Positions 10,577 to 20,045 of a stretch of DNA of 64,000 nt are shown piece by piece (position 1 is the first letter of the stretch; every line of letters begins with the position of its first letter). Made by a program: the position numbers and the translations under genes. Location of the stretch: contig NZ_WOFB01000003.1 in the NCBI RefSeq assembly GCF_009733865.1, positions 124,001 to 188,000 on the forward strand, read 5' to 3'. The notes below the pieces were generated by a model that was not told the DNA's origin, ran no database searches, and saw only the letters and a list, made by a program, of their open reading frames with translations. Source of the stretch: Oceanobacillus salinisoli. GTDB lineage: Bacteria > Bacillota > Bacilli > Bacillales > Amphibacillaceae.

Positions 10577-10660
10577 TCGATAACTGGCGGTTACGCTGGT
10601 GTTCTTAGGAATCCCCCATTTCAATCAGATCATGGGGTCGATAAGTGGTGGGTAGTTCAA
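10577..10660 (+). ncRNA. Possible omega-RNA / right-end remnant of the tnpB element
   Basis: Downstream of the tnpB stop, a stem CCCCAT/ATGGGG is followed by GTGGTGGGTAGTTCAA, the kind of 3' scaffold end that borders the guide in TnpB omega-RNAs. Because tnpB is broken this may be only a fossil. The adjoining bases from 10661 would be the guide. Assigned from resemblance only. Confidence 0.35.
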
Positions 10661-10741
10661 TGTTTGACTTTAATTGGTATGATGATAACGTAGACGAAAG
10701 GCAAACCTAATATGAATGAATATCAGAAAGAGGTTAATTCC

Positions 10742-11989
10742 ATGTCAGAAGAAAGAATACTGATAATCGCCGTAAAAAAACCAGAACTACAAGAGGAACG
10801 ATTTCAGTCATCACTAGAAGAATTAATATCCTTAGGAAAAACAGCCGGAGGATATGTCGTTAAAGTGATCACACAAAAACGCAACAGAATTCACCCTGCT
10901 ACATATATTGGCGAAGGAAAATTGCAAGAAATAAAACACGAGGTAGAAGAAGCTGATATCGATTTAATTATTTCAAATGATGAGCTTTCCCCTGGACAAT
11001 TACGAAATTTAAACCATTATTTAGATGTGCGAATTATTGATAGAAGCCAATTAATCTTAGATATATTTGCTCAGCGCGCCAATACAAAAGAAGGGAAGTT
11101 ACAGGTTGAACTTGCACAATTGGAATATATGCTTCCAAGACTGGGCGGACAAGGGATTGAAATGTCACGGCTTGGTGCTGGAATTGGTACCAGGGGGCCT
11201 GGGGAGACTAAATTAGAAACGGATCGCAGACATATTCGGAATAGAATTGTTGATATAAAGCGAAGACTGAAAATGGTTGTACGCCAGAGAGAGCAATACA
11301 GAAAGAGGAGAAAAACAAATGACGTATTTCAACTTGCGATTGTTGGATATACAAATGCAGGAAAGTCAACCATTTTTAATCGGCTCACAAATAGTGAGAC
11401 ATTAGAAGAAAATTTGCTGTTCGCAACCCTTGATCCGTTAACAAGAAAGATACAATTGCCCTCAGGTTTCCAGGCTCTGATTACTGATACAGTCGGATTT
11501 CTTCAGGATCTACCAACTTCATTGATTGCTGCTTTTCGCTCCACGCTGGAAGAGGTAAGGGAAGCAGACTTTTTACTGCATGTCGTAGATGCATCCCAGG
11601 AAAACCAGTTACAACAGCAGAAAACGGTCATGAAATTATTGGAGGAACTCGAAGCTCATTCGATTCCCATGCTTACCGTATACAACAAAAAAGATTTAAT
11701 TGAGGATGATTTTTTTCCGATGCAGCATCCAAATCTTCTCATAAGTGCCTATGAACAGGAAGATTTACGAAAACTGCTAGTAGCTATCGAATCGCTTTTA
11801 GCAAAGCAGTGGAAGAACTATACTGTTCAAATTGATTCAGATGATGGCAGTATGATTGCCAGGCTGGAACGTGATACAATCATTACTGACAAAACGTTTG
11901 ATGAAGATAAGAATAAATATATACTTCATGGTTACATGAAAAGAGATCATTCACTAAGCTATTTGATAAATCAGAATAAAAATAAGTAG
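10742..11989 (+). CDS. hflX: Ribosome-associated GTPase HflX
   Basis: 415-aa HflX (B. subtilis YnbA), a GTPase that splits stalled or stressed 70S ribosomes. The N-terminal HflX domain contains THPATYIGEGK-like RIHPATYIGEGK, the coiled subdomain holds RLGGQGIEMSRLGAGIGTRGPGE, and the G domain starts with G1 GYTNAGKST near residue 202, then ATLDPLTR, DTVGF and a YNKKDL G4. Start choice: ATG 10742 has AAAGAGGT 8 nt upstream, while the in-frame ATG 10712 has only a poor site and lies close to the transposon end; 10712 cannot be excluded. Confidence 0.95.
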   Translation: MSEERILIIAVKKPELQEERFQSSLEELISLGKTAGGYVVKVITQKRNRIHPATYIGEGKLQEIKHEVEEADIDLIISNDELSPGQLRNLNHYLDVRIIDRSQLILDIFAQRANTKEGKLQVELAQLEYMLPRLGGQGIEMSRLGAGIGTRGPGETKLETDRRHIRNRIVDIKRRLKMVVRQREQYRKRRKTNDVFQLAIVGYTNAGKSTIFNRLTNSETLEENLLFATLDPLTRKIQLPSGFQALITDTVGFLQDLPTSLIAAFRSTLEEVREADFLLHVVDASQENQLQQQKTVMKLLEELEAHSIPMLTVYNKKDLIEDDFFPMQHPNLLISAYEQEDLRKLLVAIESLLAKQWKNYTVQIDSDDGSMIARLERDTIITDKTFDEDKNKYILHGYMKRDHSLSYLINQNKNK

Positions 11990-12039
11990 AAAAAATCAGA
12001 GTAATGGTCGAAATATTACTGTAAGGAGAAACCGAAGAA

Positions 12040-13284
12040 ATGATAGAAACTATTGTAAAACAGGCAGAAGAAGATTGTCGTAATATTTATAAGCAAATAA
12101 ATGAGGTGACTGAAAAAAACCAGGAACGGGTCTTACATGCATTTGTAAATCACCGAATTAGTGACAGTCATTTTCATTCTACAAGTGGTTACGGATACGA
12201 TGATATAGGTCGCGAAGGTATTGAAGCTGTGTATGCAGAAGTATTTGGCGGAGAAGATGCACTAGTCAGACCACAAATCGTTTCTGGGACCCATGCTATT
12301 ACGACAACCCTTTTTGGGCTATTACGACCGGGAGATGAATTAATCTACGTTACAGGTAAACCGTATGACACATTGGAAGAGGTTATAGGACTTAGAGGCT
12401 CCAATACTGGGTCACTGAAAGACTTTCAAATTGACTATAAAGAAGTTCCGCTTTCAGATGAAGGCTCCATTTCTTTCAAGCAAGTGGCTAATGCTATTTC
12501 TGAGAAAACAAAGGTGGTTGGAATTCAGCGGTCAAAAGGTTACGATGACCGTCCCTCTTTTACCATAGAAGAGATTAAAGAAATGGTCCAATTTATAAAA
12601 GAAATTAATAATAAGATTATTGTATTTGTAGATAATTGTTATGGGGAGTTTGTGGAAGAAAAAGAACCATTACATGTCGGTGCCGATATTATGGCTGGTT
12701 CTTTAATTAAGAACCCTGGTGGGGGGATTGTTCGTGCAGGCGGATACATAGTAGGCAGACAGGATTTAATAGAAAATTGTGCTAATCGTTTAACTGCTCC
12801 AGGACTGGGGAAGGAAACAGGGGCAACTTTCCATATGCTGCAGGAAATGTTTCAAGGTTTTTTCTTAGCACCTCATGTTGTCGGAGAATCGCTAAAAGGA
12901 GCTGTATTTACGTCCAGATTTTTAGAGCTGGCAGGGTTCCAAACATCGCCACATTATTCAGCAAAACGTACCGATTTAATACAATCTGTTACGTTCCAGC
13001 AAGCAGATCAAATGATTGCTTTTTGCCAAGCGATTCAGAAGAATTCACCCGTCAATTCCTATGTAACACCATACCCTAGTGAAATGCCTGGCTATGAAGA
13101 CGAGGTAATTATGGCGGCAGGTACATTTATCCAAGGTGCAAGTATCGAACTGTCAGCTGATGGTCCAATTAGAGAGCCTTATACTGCTTTTGTACAGGGA
13201 GGACTAACATATGCCCATGTAAAGATTGCTATTGTACAAGCGGTTAAACATTTAATTCAACAAGGGCACCTTTCCATGAAATAA
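12040..13284 (+). CDS. ynbB: YnbB-family PLP-dependent protein (methionine gamma-lyase/aluminium-resistance family)
   Basis: 414-aa fold-type-I PLP enzyme related to cystathionine/methionine gamma-lyases; members are labelled aluminium-resistance proteins, and the substrate is not established. The PLP lysine is probably K224 in GSLIKNPGGG. Other blocks: HSTSGYGYDD, VSGTHAI and FVDNCYGEF. AAGGAGAA precedes the ATG, and the gene follows hflX by 50 nt, as in B. subtilis (ynbA-ynbB-glnR-glnA). No terminator is evident before the repeat region downstream. Confidence 0.88.
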   Translation: MIETIVKQAEEDCRNIYKQINEVTEKNQERVLHAFVNHRISDSHFHSTSGYGYDDIGREGIEAVYAEVFGGEDALVRPQIVSGTHAITTTLFGLLRPGDELIYVTGKPYDTLEEVIGLRGSNTGSLKDFQIDYKEVPLSDEGSISFKQVANAISEKTKVVGIQRSKGYDDRPSFTIEEIKEMVQFIKEINNKIIVFVDNCYGEFVEEKEPLHVGADIMAGSLIKNPGGGIVRAGGYIVGRQDLIENCANRLTAPGLGKETGATFHMLQEMFQGFFLAPHVVGESLKGAVFTSRFLELAGFQTSPHYSAKRTDLIQSVTFQQADQMIAFCQAIQKNSPVNSYVTPYPSEMPGYEDEVIMAAGTFIQGASIELSADGPIREPYTAFVQGGLTYAHVKIAIVQAVKHLIQQGHLSMK

Positions 13285-13369
13285 AGAAAATCTCAATCGA
13301 TGGGGGGGTAGATTGTTAAGTGAACAAATTAACATTAACTTACTATTTATTTCTCAACTATTTTTAGTA

Positions 13370-13863
13370 GGCTCTTTTCGCAAAAGTTTGTTGCTATGAA
13401 TTGATATAAAATGCGAATATGTTTAATTTGAGATAATACTACCGCTATGGAAATACACTACGCTTTCCGCGGGCGGCTGGTGAGGCTCCTCGTGCTGTCT
13501 TCTTTAGGGGTCTCACCGATGCCTCTTTTCCCGCAGGAGTCTCCGTGTATTTCCTCCGCTAGTTTGGTGCTCTTGGCTTTCTAGCATGTGATTATGCTAT
13601 AAAATATACCACTATAAGATGGTTGATTGTAGCGGAGGGCAGTCGACTCCTGCGGGAATAGCACGTGTCCAGACCTGAGCAGGAAGTGGTTTTCTTCCGA
13701 GGAGGCTGAGGCCGTGCCCTAAGGTCCGCGACTGCCCGGAGCGGAAATCAACATAGCACCCATCCCATCAGACATTTATTCTTAATTAAGTTAGTCAGGA
13801 GTTTATATAAAATGCGAACTAAAATCTTCATTTAAAAAGCAACAATCTTTTAGAAAACAGCCT
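13370..13863 (-). repeat. Composite MITE-like intergenic repeat (~494 bp)
   Basis: This fills most of the 739-bp gap between ynbB and glnR. The ends form an imperfect ~26-bp inverted repeat: GGCTNTTTTC..AAAAG.TTGTTGCT at 13370-13395 and its complement at 13838-13862, each followed inward by ATATAAAATGCGAA. Inside are two GC-richer palindromic modules: 13449-13554 bounded by GGAAATACAC/GTGTATTTCC, and 13622-13752 bounded by GTTGATT/AATCAAC with inner GGGCAGTCG/CGACTGCCC. Such modules (TCCTGCGGGA, GAGGAGGCT) are common high-copy repeats in Bacillaceae. Related sequence recurs at 20320-20850 and 24540-24645. No coding capacity is seen. Confidence 0.75.
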
Positions 13864-13940
13864 TTTCTTAAAATATCTTTCATTTTGGAAGTAAGGGGGT
13901 ACAGCGGTAAATCGTGTGTTAAAATTTTCTAAAAAAATAA

Positions 13941-13957
13941 TGTAAGAAATACTAACA
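13941..13957 (+). promoter_or_regulatory. GlnR operator 1
   Basis: TGTAAgaaatacTAACA is an exact match to the GlnR/TnrA consensus TGTNA-N7-TNACA, lying just upstream of the glnR -35 box. It fits autoregulation of glnRA by GlnR when nitrogen is plentiful. Confidence 0.85.
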
Positions 13958-13962
13958 TGAGG

Positions 13963-13991
13963 TTGACACATAACCTGACATGTAATATACT
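13963..13991 (+). promoter_or_regulatory. SigA promoter of glnRA with overlapping GlnR operator 2
   Basis: -35 TTGACA (13963-13968), 17-bp spacer and -10 TATACT (13986-13991). A second GlnR box, TGACAcataaccTGACA (13964-13980, one mismatch), overlaps the -35 and spacer. The two boxes start 23 bp apart, the tandem-operator layout known from B. subtilis glnRA. Confidence 0.85.
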
Positions 13992-14023
13992 GATAATTAG
14001 AAAAAGGGTTAGGGGGTAATCTT

Positions 14024-14419
14024 TTGAATGATAAAGAGCGTCGTTCGATGCCCTTGTTCTCTATAGGGATAGTCATGAAATTGACTGAACTAACAGCAAG
14101 ACAAATAAGATATTATGAAGAACATGAGTTAGTTTTTCCGGAAAGAACTTCAGGAAACCAGCGATTATTTTCCTTTAATGATGTAGATAGATTGCTGGAA
14201 ATTAAGGATCTGTTAGACAAGGGATTAAATTTGGCAGGAATTAAGCTTTTGCTTGATGAATCCGTTGAGGAAAAACAGAAACAATCGGAAGTTAAGAATT
14301 CAGAACTGTCAGATAGGGAGCTGAGAACCATTTTGAAAAATGAGCTGAAGCATGCCGGCAGACTAGGTCAAACTAATTTAAGGCAAGGGGAACTATCCAG
14401 ATTTTTTGTAAACCGTTAA
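14024..14419 (+). CDS. glnR: Nitrogen-metabolism repressor GlnR (MerR family)
   Basis: 131-aa MerR-family winged-helix regulator that represses glnRA and other nitrogen genes when bound to feedback-inhibited glutamine synthetase. N-terminal [20 protein letters not shown] and the recognition region [18 protein letters not shown] match GlnR closely; the C-terminal tail that senses glutamine synthetase is present. TTG start with AGGGGG 7 nt upstream. It is 85 nt before glnA, and the promoter upstream carries two GlnR boxes. Confidence 0.95.
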   Translation: MNDKERRSMPLFSIGIVMKLTELTARQIRYYEEHELVFPERTSGNQRLFSFNDVDRLLEIKDLLDKGLNLAGIKLLLDESVEEKQKQSEVKNSELSDRELRTILKNELKHAGRLGQTNLRQGELSRFFVNR

Positions 14420-14504
14420 AAAGTATTGGAAAATAAAGCTACATATTAAGCTTAGTTTTTCTTAAAAATACTTCAATAAATATCAATTTTTAGGAGGAGA
14501 CCGA

Positions 14505-15839
14505 ATGGGAAGATTTACGAGAGAAGATGTAGTAAAACAAATAAAAGAGCAGAATGTGAAGTTTATTCGCCTGCAATTCACTGACATGTTAGGAACAATC
14601 AAAAACGTGGAAATTCCGCTTAGTCAGTTGGAAAAAGCGCTAGACAATAAAATGATGTTTGATGGTTCTTCCATTGAAGGATTTGTTCGCATTGAAGAAT
14701 CAGATATGTATTTATATCCGGATCTGGACACTTTTGTTGTATTTCCTTGGACATCTGAAAAAGGAAAAGTTGCACGTTTTATTTGTGATATTTATAAACC
14801 AGATGGGACACCATTTGAAGGAGATCCTAGATATAACCTTAAACGCAACCTTAAGAAAATGGAAGAACTTGGATTTGATGCATTTAATATTGGTACCGAG
14901 CCAGAATTCTTCTTATTTAAATTAGATGAAAAAGGCAATCCTTCATTAGAGTTAAATGACCAAGGTGGTTATTTTGACTTAGCACCGACAGATTTAGGGG
15001 AAAATTGCCGACGTGATATTGTTCTTGAATTAGAGGAAATGGGATTTGAAATTGAAGCATCTCACCATGAGGTAGCTCCTGGTCAGCATGAAATTGATTT
15101 TAAATATTCTGATGCTGTCAAACATGCGGATGATATTCAAACATTTAAATTAGTTGTTAAGACCATCGCAAGAAAACATAATTTACATGCTACATTCATG
15201 CCTAAACCATTGTTTGGGGTAAATGGTTCCGGAATGCATGTAAACATGTCACTTTTCCAAAATGGAGAAAATGCGTTCTTTGATCCAAATGGTGATAAGG
15301 AACTTAGTGAAACAGCATATCAATTTATTGCCGGTATCATCAAACATTCTAAAGGTTTTACAGCTGTTACTAATCCGACGGTTAATTCATATAAACGCTT
15401 AGTACCAGGATATGAAGCTCCAAGTTATATTGCTTGGTCAGCATCCAACAGAAGTCCTTTAGTACGTATTCCAAATTCACGTGGTATAAGTACTCGTGTT
15501 GAGGCTCGTAGTGTAGACCCATCTGCGAATCCTTATTTAGCTCTTTCTTCCTTGTTAGCCGCAGGATTGGATGGGGTTCAGAATAAATTAACTCCACCTG
15601 CAGCGGTAGACCGCAATATCTATGTTATGTCCAGGGAAGAGCGTGAAGAAGCAGGTATTCAGGATTTACCAAGTACACTTGCAGAAGCGTTGGAAGGTTT
15701 AAAGAAAGATGAAGTAATTGTTAACTCTCTAGGTGAACACTTATTTGAACATTTTGTTGAAGCAAAAGAAATTGAGTGGGATATGTTCCGTACACAAGTC
15801 CATCCTTGGGAAAGAGAACAATATATTACAACTTATTAA
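14505..15839 (+). CDS. glnA: Glutamine synthetase type I (GlnA)
   Basis: 444-aa GSI-alpha glutamine synthetase making glutamine from glutamate and ammonium; the feedback-inhibited form also controls GlnR/TnrA. Recognisable blocks are [20 protein letters not shown], the Glu-flap and active-site strings [22 protein letters not shown] and NRSPLVRIP. Length equals that of B. subtilis GlnA, and there is no adenylylation-type insertion. AGGAGG precedes the ATG. It ends in a strong terminator. Confidence 0.98.
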   Translation: MGRFTREDVVKQIKEQNVKFIRLQFTDMLGTIKNVEIPLSQLEKALDNKMMFDGSSIEGFVRIEESDMYLYPDLDTFVVFPWTSEKGKVARFICDIYKPDGTPFEGDPRYNLKRNLKKMEELGFDAFNIGTEPEFFLFKLDEKGNPSLELNDQGGYFDLAPTDLGENCRRDIVLELEEMGFEIEASHHEVAPGQHEIDFKYSDAVKHADDIQTFKLVVKTIARKHNLHATFMPKPLFGVNGSGMHVNMSLFQNGENAFFDPNGDKELSETAYQFIAGIIKHSKGFTAVTNPTVNSYKRLVPGYEAPSYIAWSASNRSPLVRIPNSRGISTRVEARSVDPSANPYLALSSLLAAGLDGVQNKLTPPAAVDRNIYVMSREEREEAGIQDLPSTLAEALEGLKKDEVIVNSLGEHLFEHFVEAKEIEWDMFRTQVHPWEREQYITTY

Positions 15840-15843
15840 CCTA

Positions 15844-15886
15844 AAAAAGAAGCAAAAGTCAGCTGACTTTTGCTTCTTTTTATTTT
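15844..15886 (+). terminator. Bidirectional terminator between glnA and lexA
   Basis: A 38-bp perfect palindrome centred at 15862/15863 (15844-15881) with A-run on the left and T-run on the right. It serves glnA and, on the other strand, the convergent lexA transcript. Confidence 0.92.
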
Positions 15887-15962
15887 ACTAGAATACTATA
15901 AAAAATATAGATTTTATGAAGTACAGTCGACATTTCTATATATATCGAATCAAGTAGCTTTC

Positions 15963-16586
15963 TTAAAAAATATTGCGATATAAACCAATTACTTTTCCGA
16001 GAATCGTAACATTGGAATAAATTAATGGTTCCATTGTTGCATTTTCAGGCTGCAGTCGAATATGATCCTTTTCCTTAAAAAAGCGTTTAACTGTAGCCTC
16101 ATTATCCTCCGTCATGGCAACAACGATATCCCCATTATTTGCTGTGTTTTGCTGTTTTACGATAACCATGTCTTTATCTAATATACCTGCTTCTATCATA
16201 CTTTCCCCATCGATAACAAGGACGAATAAATTATCGTCAGGACTAGCATTGGAACTGGGCAGTGGAATAAACTCTTCAATGTTCTCTACTGCAGTTATAG
16301 GCAAGCCTGCTGTTACTTTTCCGATAACAGGTGCGTAACGAGGCTCTTCTTTAGGAATATGACTATCTTCTGCTTGATCAAGAATTTCAATTGCCCTTGG
16401 TTTTGTTGGGTCCCTTCTTATGTATCCTTTGCTTTCTAACCTTTCTAAATGACCGTGCACAGTGGAGCTGGATGCTAGTCCTACAGCTAATGCAATTTCC
16501 CGAACAGAAGGCGGATATCCTTTTTTAGTTACTTCATCTTTTATAAAATCAAGTATCATTTGTTGTCTTTTTGAAAGTTTTGTCAT
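15963..16586 (-). CDS. lexA: SOS repressor LexA (DinR)
   Basis: 207-aa LexA. The N-terminal winged helix spans about 1-65 ([33 protein letters not shown]). The self-cleavage bond is A93-G94 in KVTAGLP, the catalytic serine is S129 in DGESM, and the lysine is K167 in ATVKRF, so RecA-stimulated autocleavage should be intact. Ribosome site AAGGGGTG precedes the ATG. It is transcribed divergently from the yneA-like operon across a region with three LexA boxes, which fits autoregulation. Confidence 0.98.
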   Translation of the reverse strand: MTKLSKRQQMILDFIKDEVTKKGYPPSVREIALAVGLASSSTVHGHLERLESKGYIRRDPTKPRAIEILDQAEDSHIPKEEPRYAPVIGKVTAGLPITAVENIEEFIPLPSSNASPDDNLFVLVIDGESMIEAGILDKDMVIVKQQNTANNGDIVVAMTEDNEATVKRFFKEKDHIRLQPENATMEPLIYSNVTILGKVIGLYRNIF

Positions 16587-16648
16587 CTATTACACCCCTT
16601 ACTCATAGGATTTATTAATGATAGTTTACCATTTTAAGTATACTTAAG

Positions 16649-16662
16649 CAAACATTCGTTCG
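16649..16662. promoter_or_regulatory. LexA box 1 (lexA/yneA intergenic)
   Basis: CAAACATTCGTTCG; its complement CGAACgaatGTTTG matches the Bacillus SOS box CGAAC-N4-GTTCG with one mismatch. It lies closest to lexA. Confidence 0.75.
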
Positions 16663-16670
16663 AAAAAACA

Positions 16671-16699
16671 TTGACAAGACCATATGTTCGTGTAATAAT
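16671..16699 (+). promoter_or_regulatory. Promoter of the SOS operon (yneA-like, yneB), overlapping a LexA half-box
   Basis: -35 TTGACA (16671-16676), 17-bp spacer and -10 AATAAT (16694-16699). A weaker LexA-like site (16677-16690, complement CGAACatatGGTCT, two mismatches) lies within the spacer, where a repressor would block RNA polymerase. Confidence 0.7.
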
Positions 16700-16711
16700 A
16701 ACAGAAGATAA

Positions 16712-16725
16712 CGAACAAAGGTTCT
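16712..16725. promoter_or_regulatory. LexA box 3 upstream of the yneA-like gene
   Basis: CGAACaaagGTTCT matches CGAAC-N4-GTTCG with one mismatch. It sits just downstream of the -10 box, about 25 nt before the start codon of the small gene. Confidence 0.8.
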
Positions 16726-16749
16726 ATTATTCGGTAAGGAGGACTTTTT

Positions 16750-16845
16750 ATGTTTGAAAATATCACAAAAACGGATTTATTTTACTTAGTATCATTTGCA
16801 TTAACGCTAGGTTTTTTATATGTTTCTATTATAATCAGTGGATGA
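16750..16845 (+). CDS. Tiny LexA-controlled single-pass membrane protein (YneA-position, no LysM domain)
   Basis: 31-aa open frame with an excellent ribosome site TAAGGAGGA 6 nt upstream of ATG. The product starts MFENITKTDLFY and is followed by one hydrophobic segment (about residues 10-30) ending IIISG. In B. subtilis this place between lexA and yneB holds yneA, a ~105-aa SOS cell-division inhibitor with a membrane anchor and an extracellular LysM domain. Here only an anchor-like segment exists and the frame ends 4 nt before the yneB ribosome site, so it is compact, not visibly broken. It may be a minimal division inhibitor analogous in role to Staphylococcus SosA, but that is inference. 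Confidence 0.65.
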   Translation: MFENITKTDLFYLVSFALTLGFLYVSIIISG

Positions 16846-16848
16846 TAA

Positions 16849-17499
<651 letters not shown>

Positions 17500-17530
17500 A
17501 TATCTTATAATGGAATAGTAAGATTTATGG

Positions 17531-17561
17531 CAAGAACAAAGATAATGTTCTTGTTTTTTAT
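17531..17561 (+). terminator. Terminator after yneB
   Basis: CAAGAAC (17531-17537) / GTTCTTG (17547-17553) with a 9-nt loop followed by TTTTTT. It partly separates ynzC from the SOS operon. Confidence 0.85.
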
Positions 17562-17587
17562 TTTAGTTCAAAGGAAGGAAAATATAA

Positions 17588-17821
17588 ATGCTTTCAAAAG
17601 ATAAATTAAGTCGTATTAATGAACTGGCAAGAAAATCAAAAAGTGAAGGACTTACCGATAAGGAAAAAACAGAACAGAAAGACCTTCGGCAAGAGTATTT
17701 AAAAAATGTACGAAAATCGTTTAAAAGTCATATGAAAACGATGACCGTTATTGACCCTCGAGGTAATGATGTGACTCCGAAAAAAGTAAAGGATATACAG
17801 GAAAGAAATAAGAAACATTAA
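17588..17821 (+). CDS. ynzC: YnzC, UPF0291/DUF896 small protein
   Basis: 77-aa UPF0291-family protein, a short helical hairpin. Diagnostic strings are KLSRINELARKSKSEGLT, LRQEYLKNVRKSFKSH and VIDPRGNDVTP. In B. subtilis YnzC is in the LexA regulon; its function is unknown. AAGGAAGG precedes the ATG. It is separated from yneB by a terminator but keeps the ancestral order yneB-ynzC-tkt. Confidence 0.93.
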   Translation: MLSKDKLSRINELARKSKSEGLTDKEKTEQKDLRQEYLKNVRKSFKSHMKTMTVIDPRGNDVTPKKVKDIQERNKKH

Positions 17822-17856
17822 CGGTTTTTGAATAAAAAAACGTTAATTTTCTATTT
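17819..17856 (+). terminator. Probable terminator after ynzC
   Basis: TTAACG...TTTTT / AAAAA...CGTTAA imperfect inverted repeat immediately at the stop codon, followed by TTTTCTATTTTG. The T-tract is moderate. Confidence 0.55.
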
Positions 17857-17951
17857 TGTTTAAGAAATAAACAAATATTACTTGTGACAAATTAAATTTC
17901 AATATAGAATAAGAAAGGGTACTTACATCACAAGTGGAAGGAGCAAATATT

Positions 17952-19949
17952 ATGTCGAATATTGAAAATTTATCAATCAATACGATTCGTACTTTATCAA
18001 TTGATGCAATTGAAAAGGCAAATTCAGGACACCCTGGATTACCAATGGGGGCTGCCCCAATGGCTTATACATTATGGACAGATTTCATGAATCATAATCC
18101 TAATAACTCAAAATGGTTTAATCGTGATCGTTTTGTATTATCTGCAGGTCATGGTTCCATGCTTTTATATAGCTTGCTTCACCTATCTGGTTATAATGTA
18201 ACCATCGATGACCTGAAAGAATTTCGTCAATGGGGATCTAAAACTCCAGGACATCCGGAAGTACATCATACGGATGGAGTAGAAGCAACTACTGGTCCTT
18301 TAGGTCAAGGTATTGCTATGTCTGTTGGTATGGCAATGGCAGAATCTCATCTTGCTGCTAAATTTAACAAAGAGGATCTTTCCGTAGTAGACCACTACAC
18401 TTATGCGCTTGTAAGTGATGGTGACTTGATGGAAGGAATTTCACACGAAGCTGCTTCTTTGGCTGGTCATTTGAAATTAGGTAAGTTAATTGCTTTATAT
18501 GATTCAAATGATATTTCCTTGGACGGTGACTTACATAAGTCATTCTCAGAAAACACGGAACAACGCTTTAAAGCATACGGCTGGCAAGTAATCCGTGTTG
18601 AAGATGGTAATGATGTGAATGAAATTAGAAAAGCCATTAAAGCTGCACAAGAAAATACGGAACAACCAACCCTAATTGAAGTAAGAACTATCATTGGTTA
18701 TGGTTCTCCAAATAAATCAGCTTCAGCAGCATCACACGGGGCCCCACTTGGTGGAGACGAAGTGAAACTTACAAAAGAATTTTATGAATGGGAACATGAA
18801 GAGTTCCGAGTTCCGGATGAAGTATACGCAGATTTCAATGAAAAAATTGTTAAAGATGGTGAAGCGAAAGAAGCGGCATGGAATGAATTACTAAACACAT
18901 ATAAAGAAAAGTATCCAGAATTAGCAAACCAACTTGAACTAGCAATGAAAGGTGAATTACCAGAAGGATGGGAAAATGATCTTCCTGTTTATGAATCTGG
19001 TTCTTCTTTAGCTTCTCGTGCATCCTCAGGTGAAGTGTTAAACGGAATCGCAAAATCCGTTCCAAACTTCTTTGGTGGTAGTGCGGACTTAGCTGGTTCA
19101 AATAAAACTTATATCAACGGGGAGGAAGATTTTTCCCGAGATAACTATTCTGGCAAAAATATCTGGTTTGGTGTACGTGAACATGCAATGGGTGCAGCAC
19201 TAAACGGTATGGCATTGCATGGAGGATTGAAAGTATTTGGTGGTACATTCTTTGTATTTAGTGACTACTTAAAACCTTCTATCCGTTTGGCATCTATTAT
19301 GAATCAACCTGTAACCTATGTATTTACTCATGATTCCATTGCAGTCGGGGAAGATGGGCCTACACATGAGCCTATTGAACAATTAGCAGGATTACGTGCG
19401 ATACCAGGGTTATCAGTAATTCGTCCAGCTGATGGAAATGAAACACAAGCTGCATGGCGTTTGGCAATTGAATCAACAGACACACCTACAGCATTAGTTT
19501 TAACAAGGCAAAATTTGCCAACACTGGAAGGAACGAAAGAGAATGCTTATGAAGGTGTGAAAAAAGGTGCATACGTAGTAAGTAAATCAGAGAAAGAAAC
19601 TCCTGATGCAATTCTACTTGCTTCTGGATCAGAAGTTTCTCTTGCAGTGAATGCACAAAAAGAACTTAAAGCAAAAGGCATTGATGCAAGTGTTGTAAGT
19701 ATGCCTTCTTGGGATCGCTTCAACGAACAAGATGAAGCATACAAGAATGAAGTGATTCCTCCACAAGTGAAAAATCGTGTGGCGATTGAAATGGCTTCTT
19801 CCCTTGGTTGGCATAAATACGCTGGAGATAATGGTATCGTATTAGCTATCGACACATTTGGTGCTTCAGCTCCTGGAGATAAAGTGATTGCAGAATACGG
19901 CTTTACAGTAGACAACGTAGTGAAACAAGTTGAAAGTTTAGTGAAGTAA
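17952..19949 (+). CDS. tkt: Transketolase
   Basis: 665-aa thiamine-diphosphate transketolase of the pentose phosphate pathway, full bacterial length. Visible motifs: [12 protein letters not shown], the TPP-binding GDGDLMEG-type string [18 protein letters not shown], and the pyrimidine-domain [20 protein letters not shown] with [16 protein letters not shown]. Start chosen at ATG 17952 because GGAAGGAG lies 8 nt upstream; the in-frame GTG 17934 has no such site. Terminator follows. Confidence 0.97.
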   Translation: MSNIENLSINTIRTLSIDAIEKANSGHPGLPMGAAPMAYTLWTDFMNHNPNNSKWFNRDRFVLSAGHGSMLLYSLLHLSGYNVTIDDLKEFRQWGSKTPGHPEVHHTDGVEATTGPLGQGIAMSVGMAMAESHLAAKFNKEDLSVVDHYTYALVSDGDLMEGISHEAASLAGHLKLGKLIALYDSNDISLDGDLHKSFSENTEQRFKAYGWQVIRVEDGNDVNEIRKAIKAAQENTEQPTLIEVRTIIGYGSPNKSASAASHGAPLGGDEVKLTKEFYEWEHEEFRVPDEVYADFNEKIVKDGEAKEAAWNELLNTYKEKYPELANQLELAMKGELPEGWENDLPVYESGSSLASRASSGEVLNGIAKSVPNFFGGSADLAGSNKTYINGEEDFSRDNYSGKNIWFGVREHAMGAALNGMALHGGLKVFGGTFFVFSDYLKPSIRLASIMNQPVTYVFTHDSIAVGEDGPTHEPIEQLAGLRAIPGLSVIRPADGNETQAAWRLAIESTDTPTALVLTRQNLPTLEGTKENAYEGVKKGAYVVSKSEKETPDAILLASGSEVSLAVNAQKELKAKGIDASVVSMPSWDRFNEQDEAYKNEVIPPQVKNRVAIEMASSLGWHKYAGDNGIVLAIDTFGASAPGDKVIAEYGFTVDNVVKQVESLVK

Positions 19950-19959
19950 TACCATACGG

Positions 19960-19994
19960 AAAGATGACTTCTATTCGGAAGTCATCTTTTTTTA
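19960..19994 (+). terminator. Terminator after tkt
   Basis: Perfect 12-bp stem AAAGATGACTTC (19960-19971) / GAAGTCATCTTT (19978-19989) with a 6-nt loop and a T-run. Confidence 0.93.
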
Positions 19995-20045
19995 TTGCTT
20001 AGGAAATTAAAATGTAAAACCTGTGGATAATTTTTATTACTATAA

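Larger units (their letters stand above)
9955..10660 (+). mobile_element. Decayed IS200/IS605-family (tnpB-only) element
   Basis: The gap between spoVK and hflX holds a tnpB relic flanked by sequence typical of this family. The left side has a hairpin TCCCT...AGGGA (9963-9986). The right side has hairpin CCCCAT (10614-10619) / ATGGGG (10632-10637) followed by GTGGTGGGTAGTTCAA ending at 10660. No tnpA is present. Both boundaries are estimates from the hairpins; no target duplication is expected for this family. Confidence 0.7.

Noticed and set aside
9955-10660. CRISPR or Cas12 locus suggested by the TnpB-like sequence
   Set aside because: No repeat-spacer array and no cas genes; ends and length fit an IS200/IS605 relic.
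10664-10691. TTGACT at 10664 as -35 of an hflX promoter provided by the transposon edge
   Set aside because: No acceptable -10 at 16-18 bp; the best is TAACGT or ATAACG at 15-16 bp.
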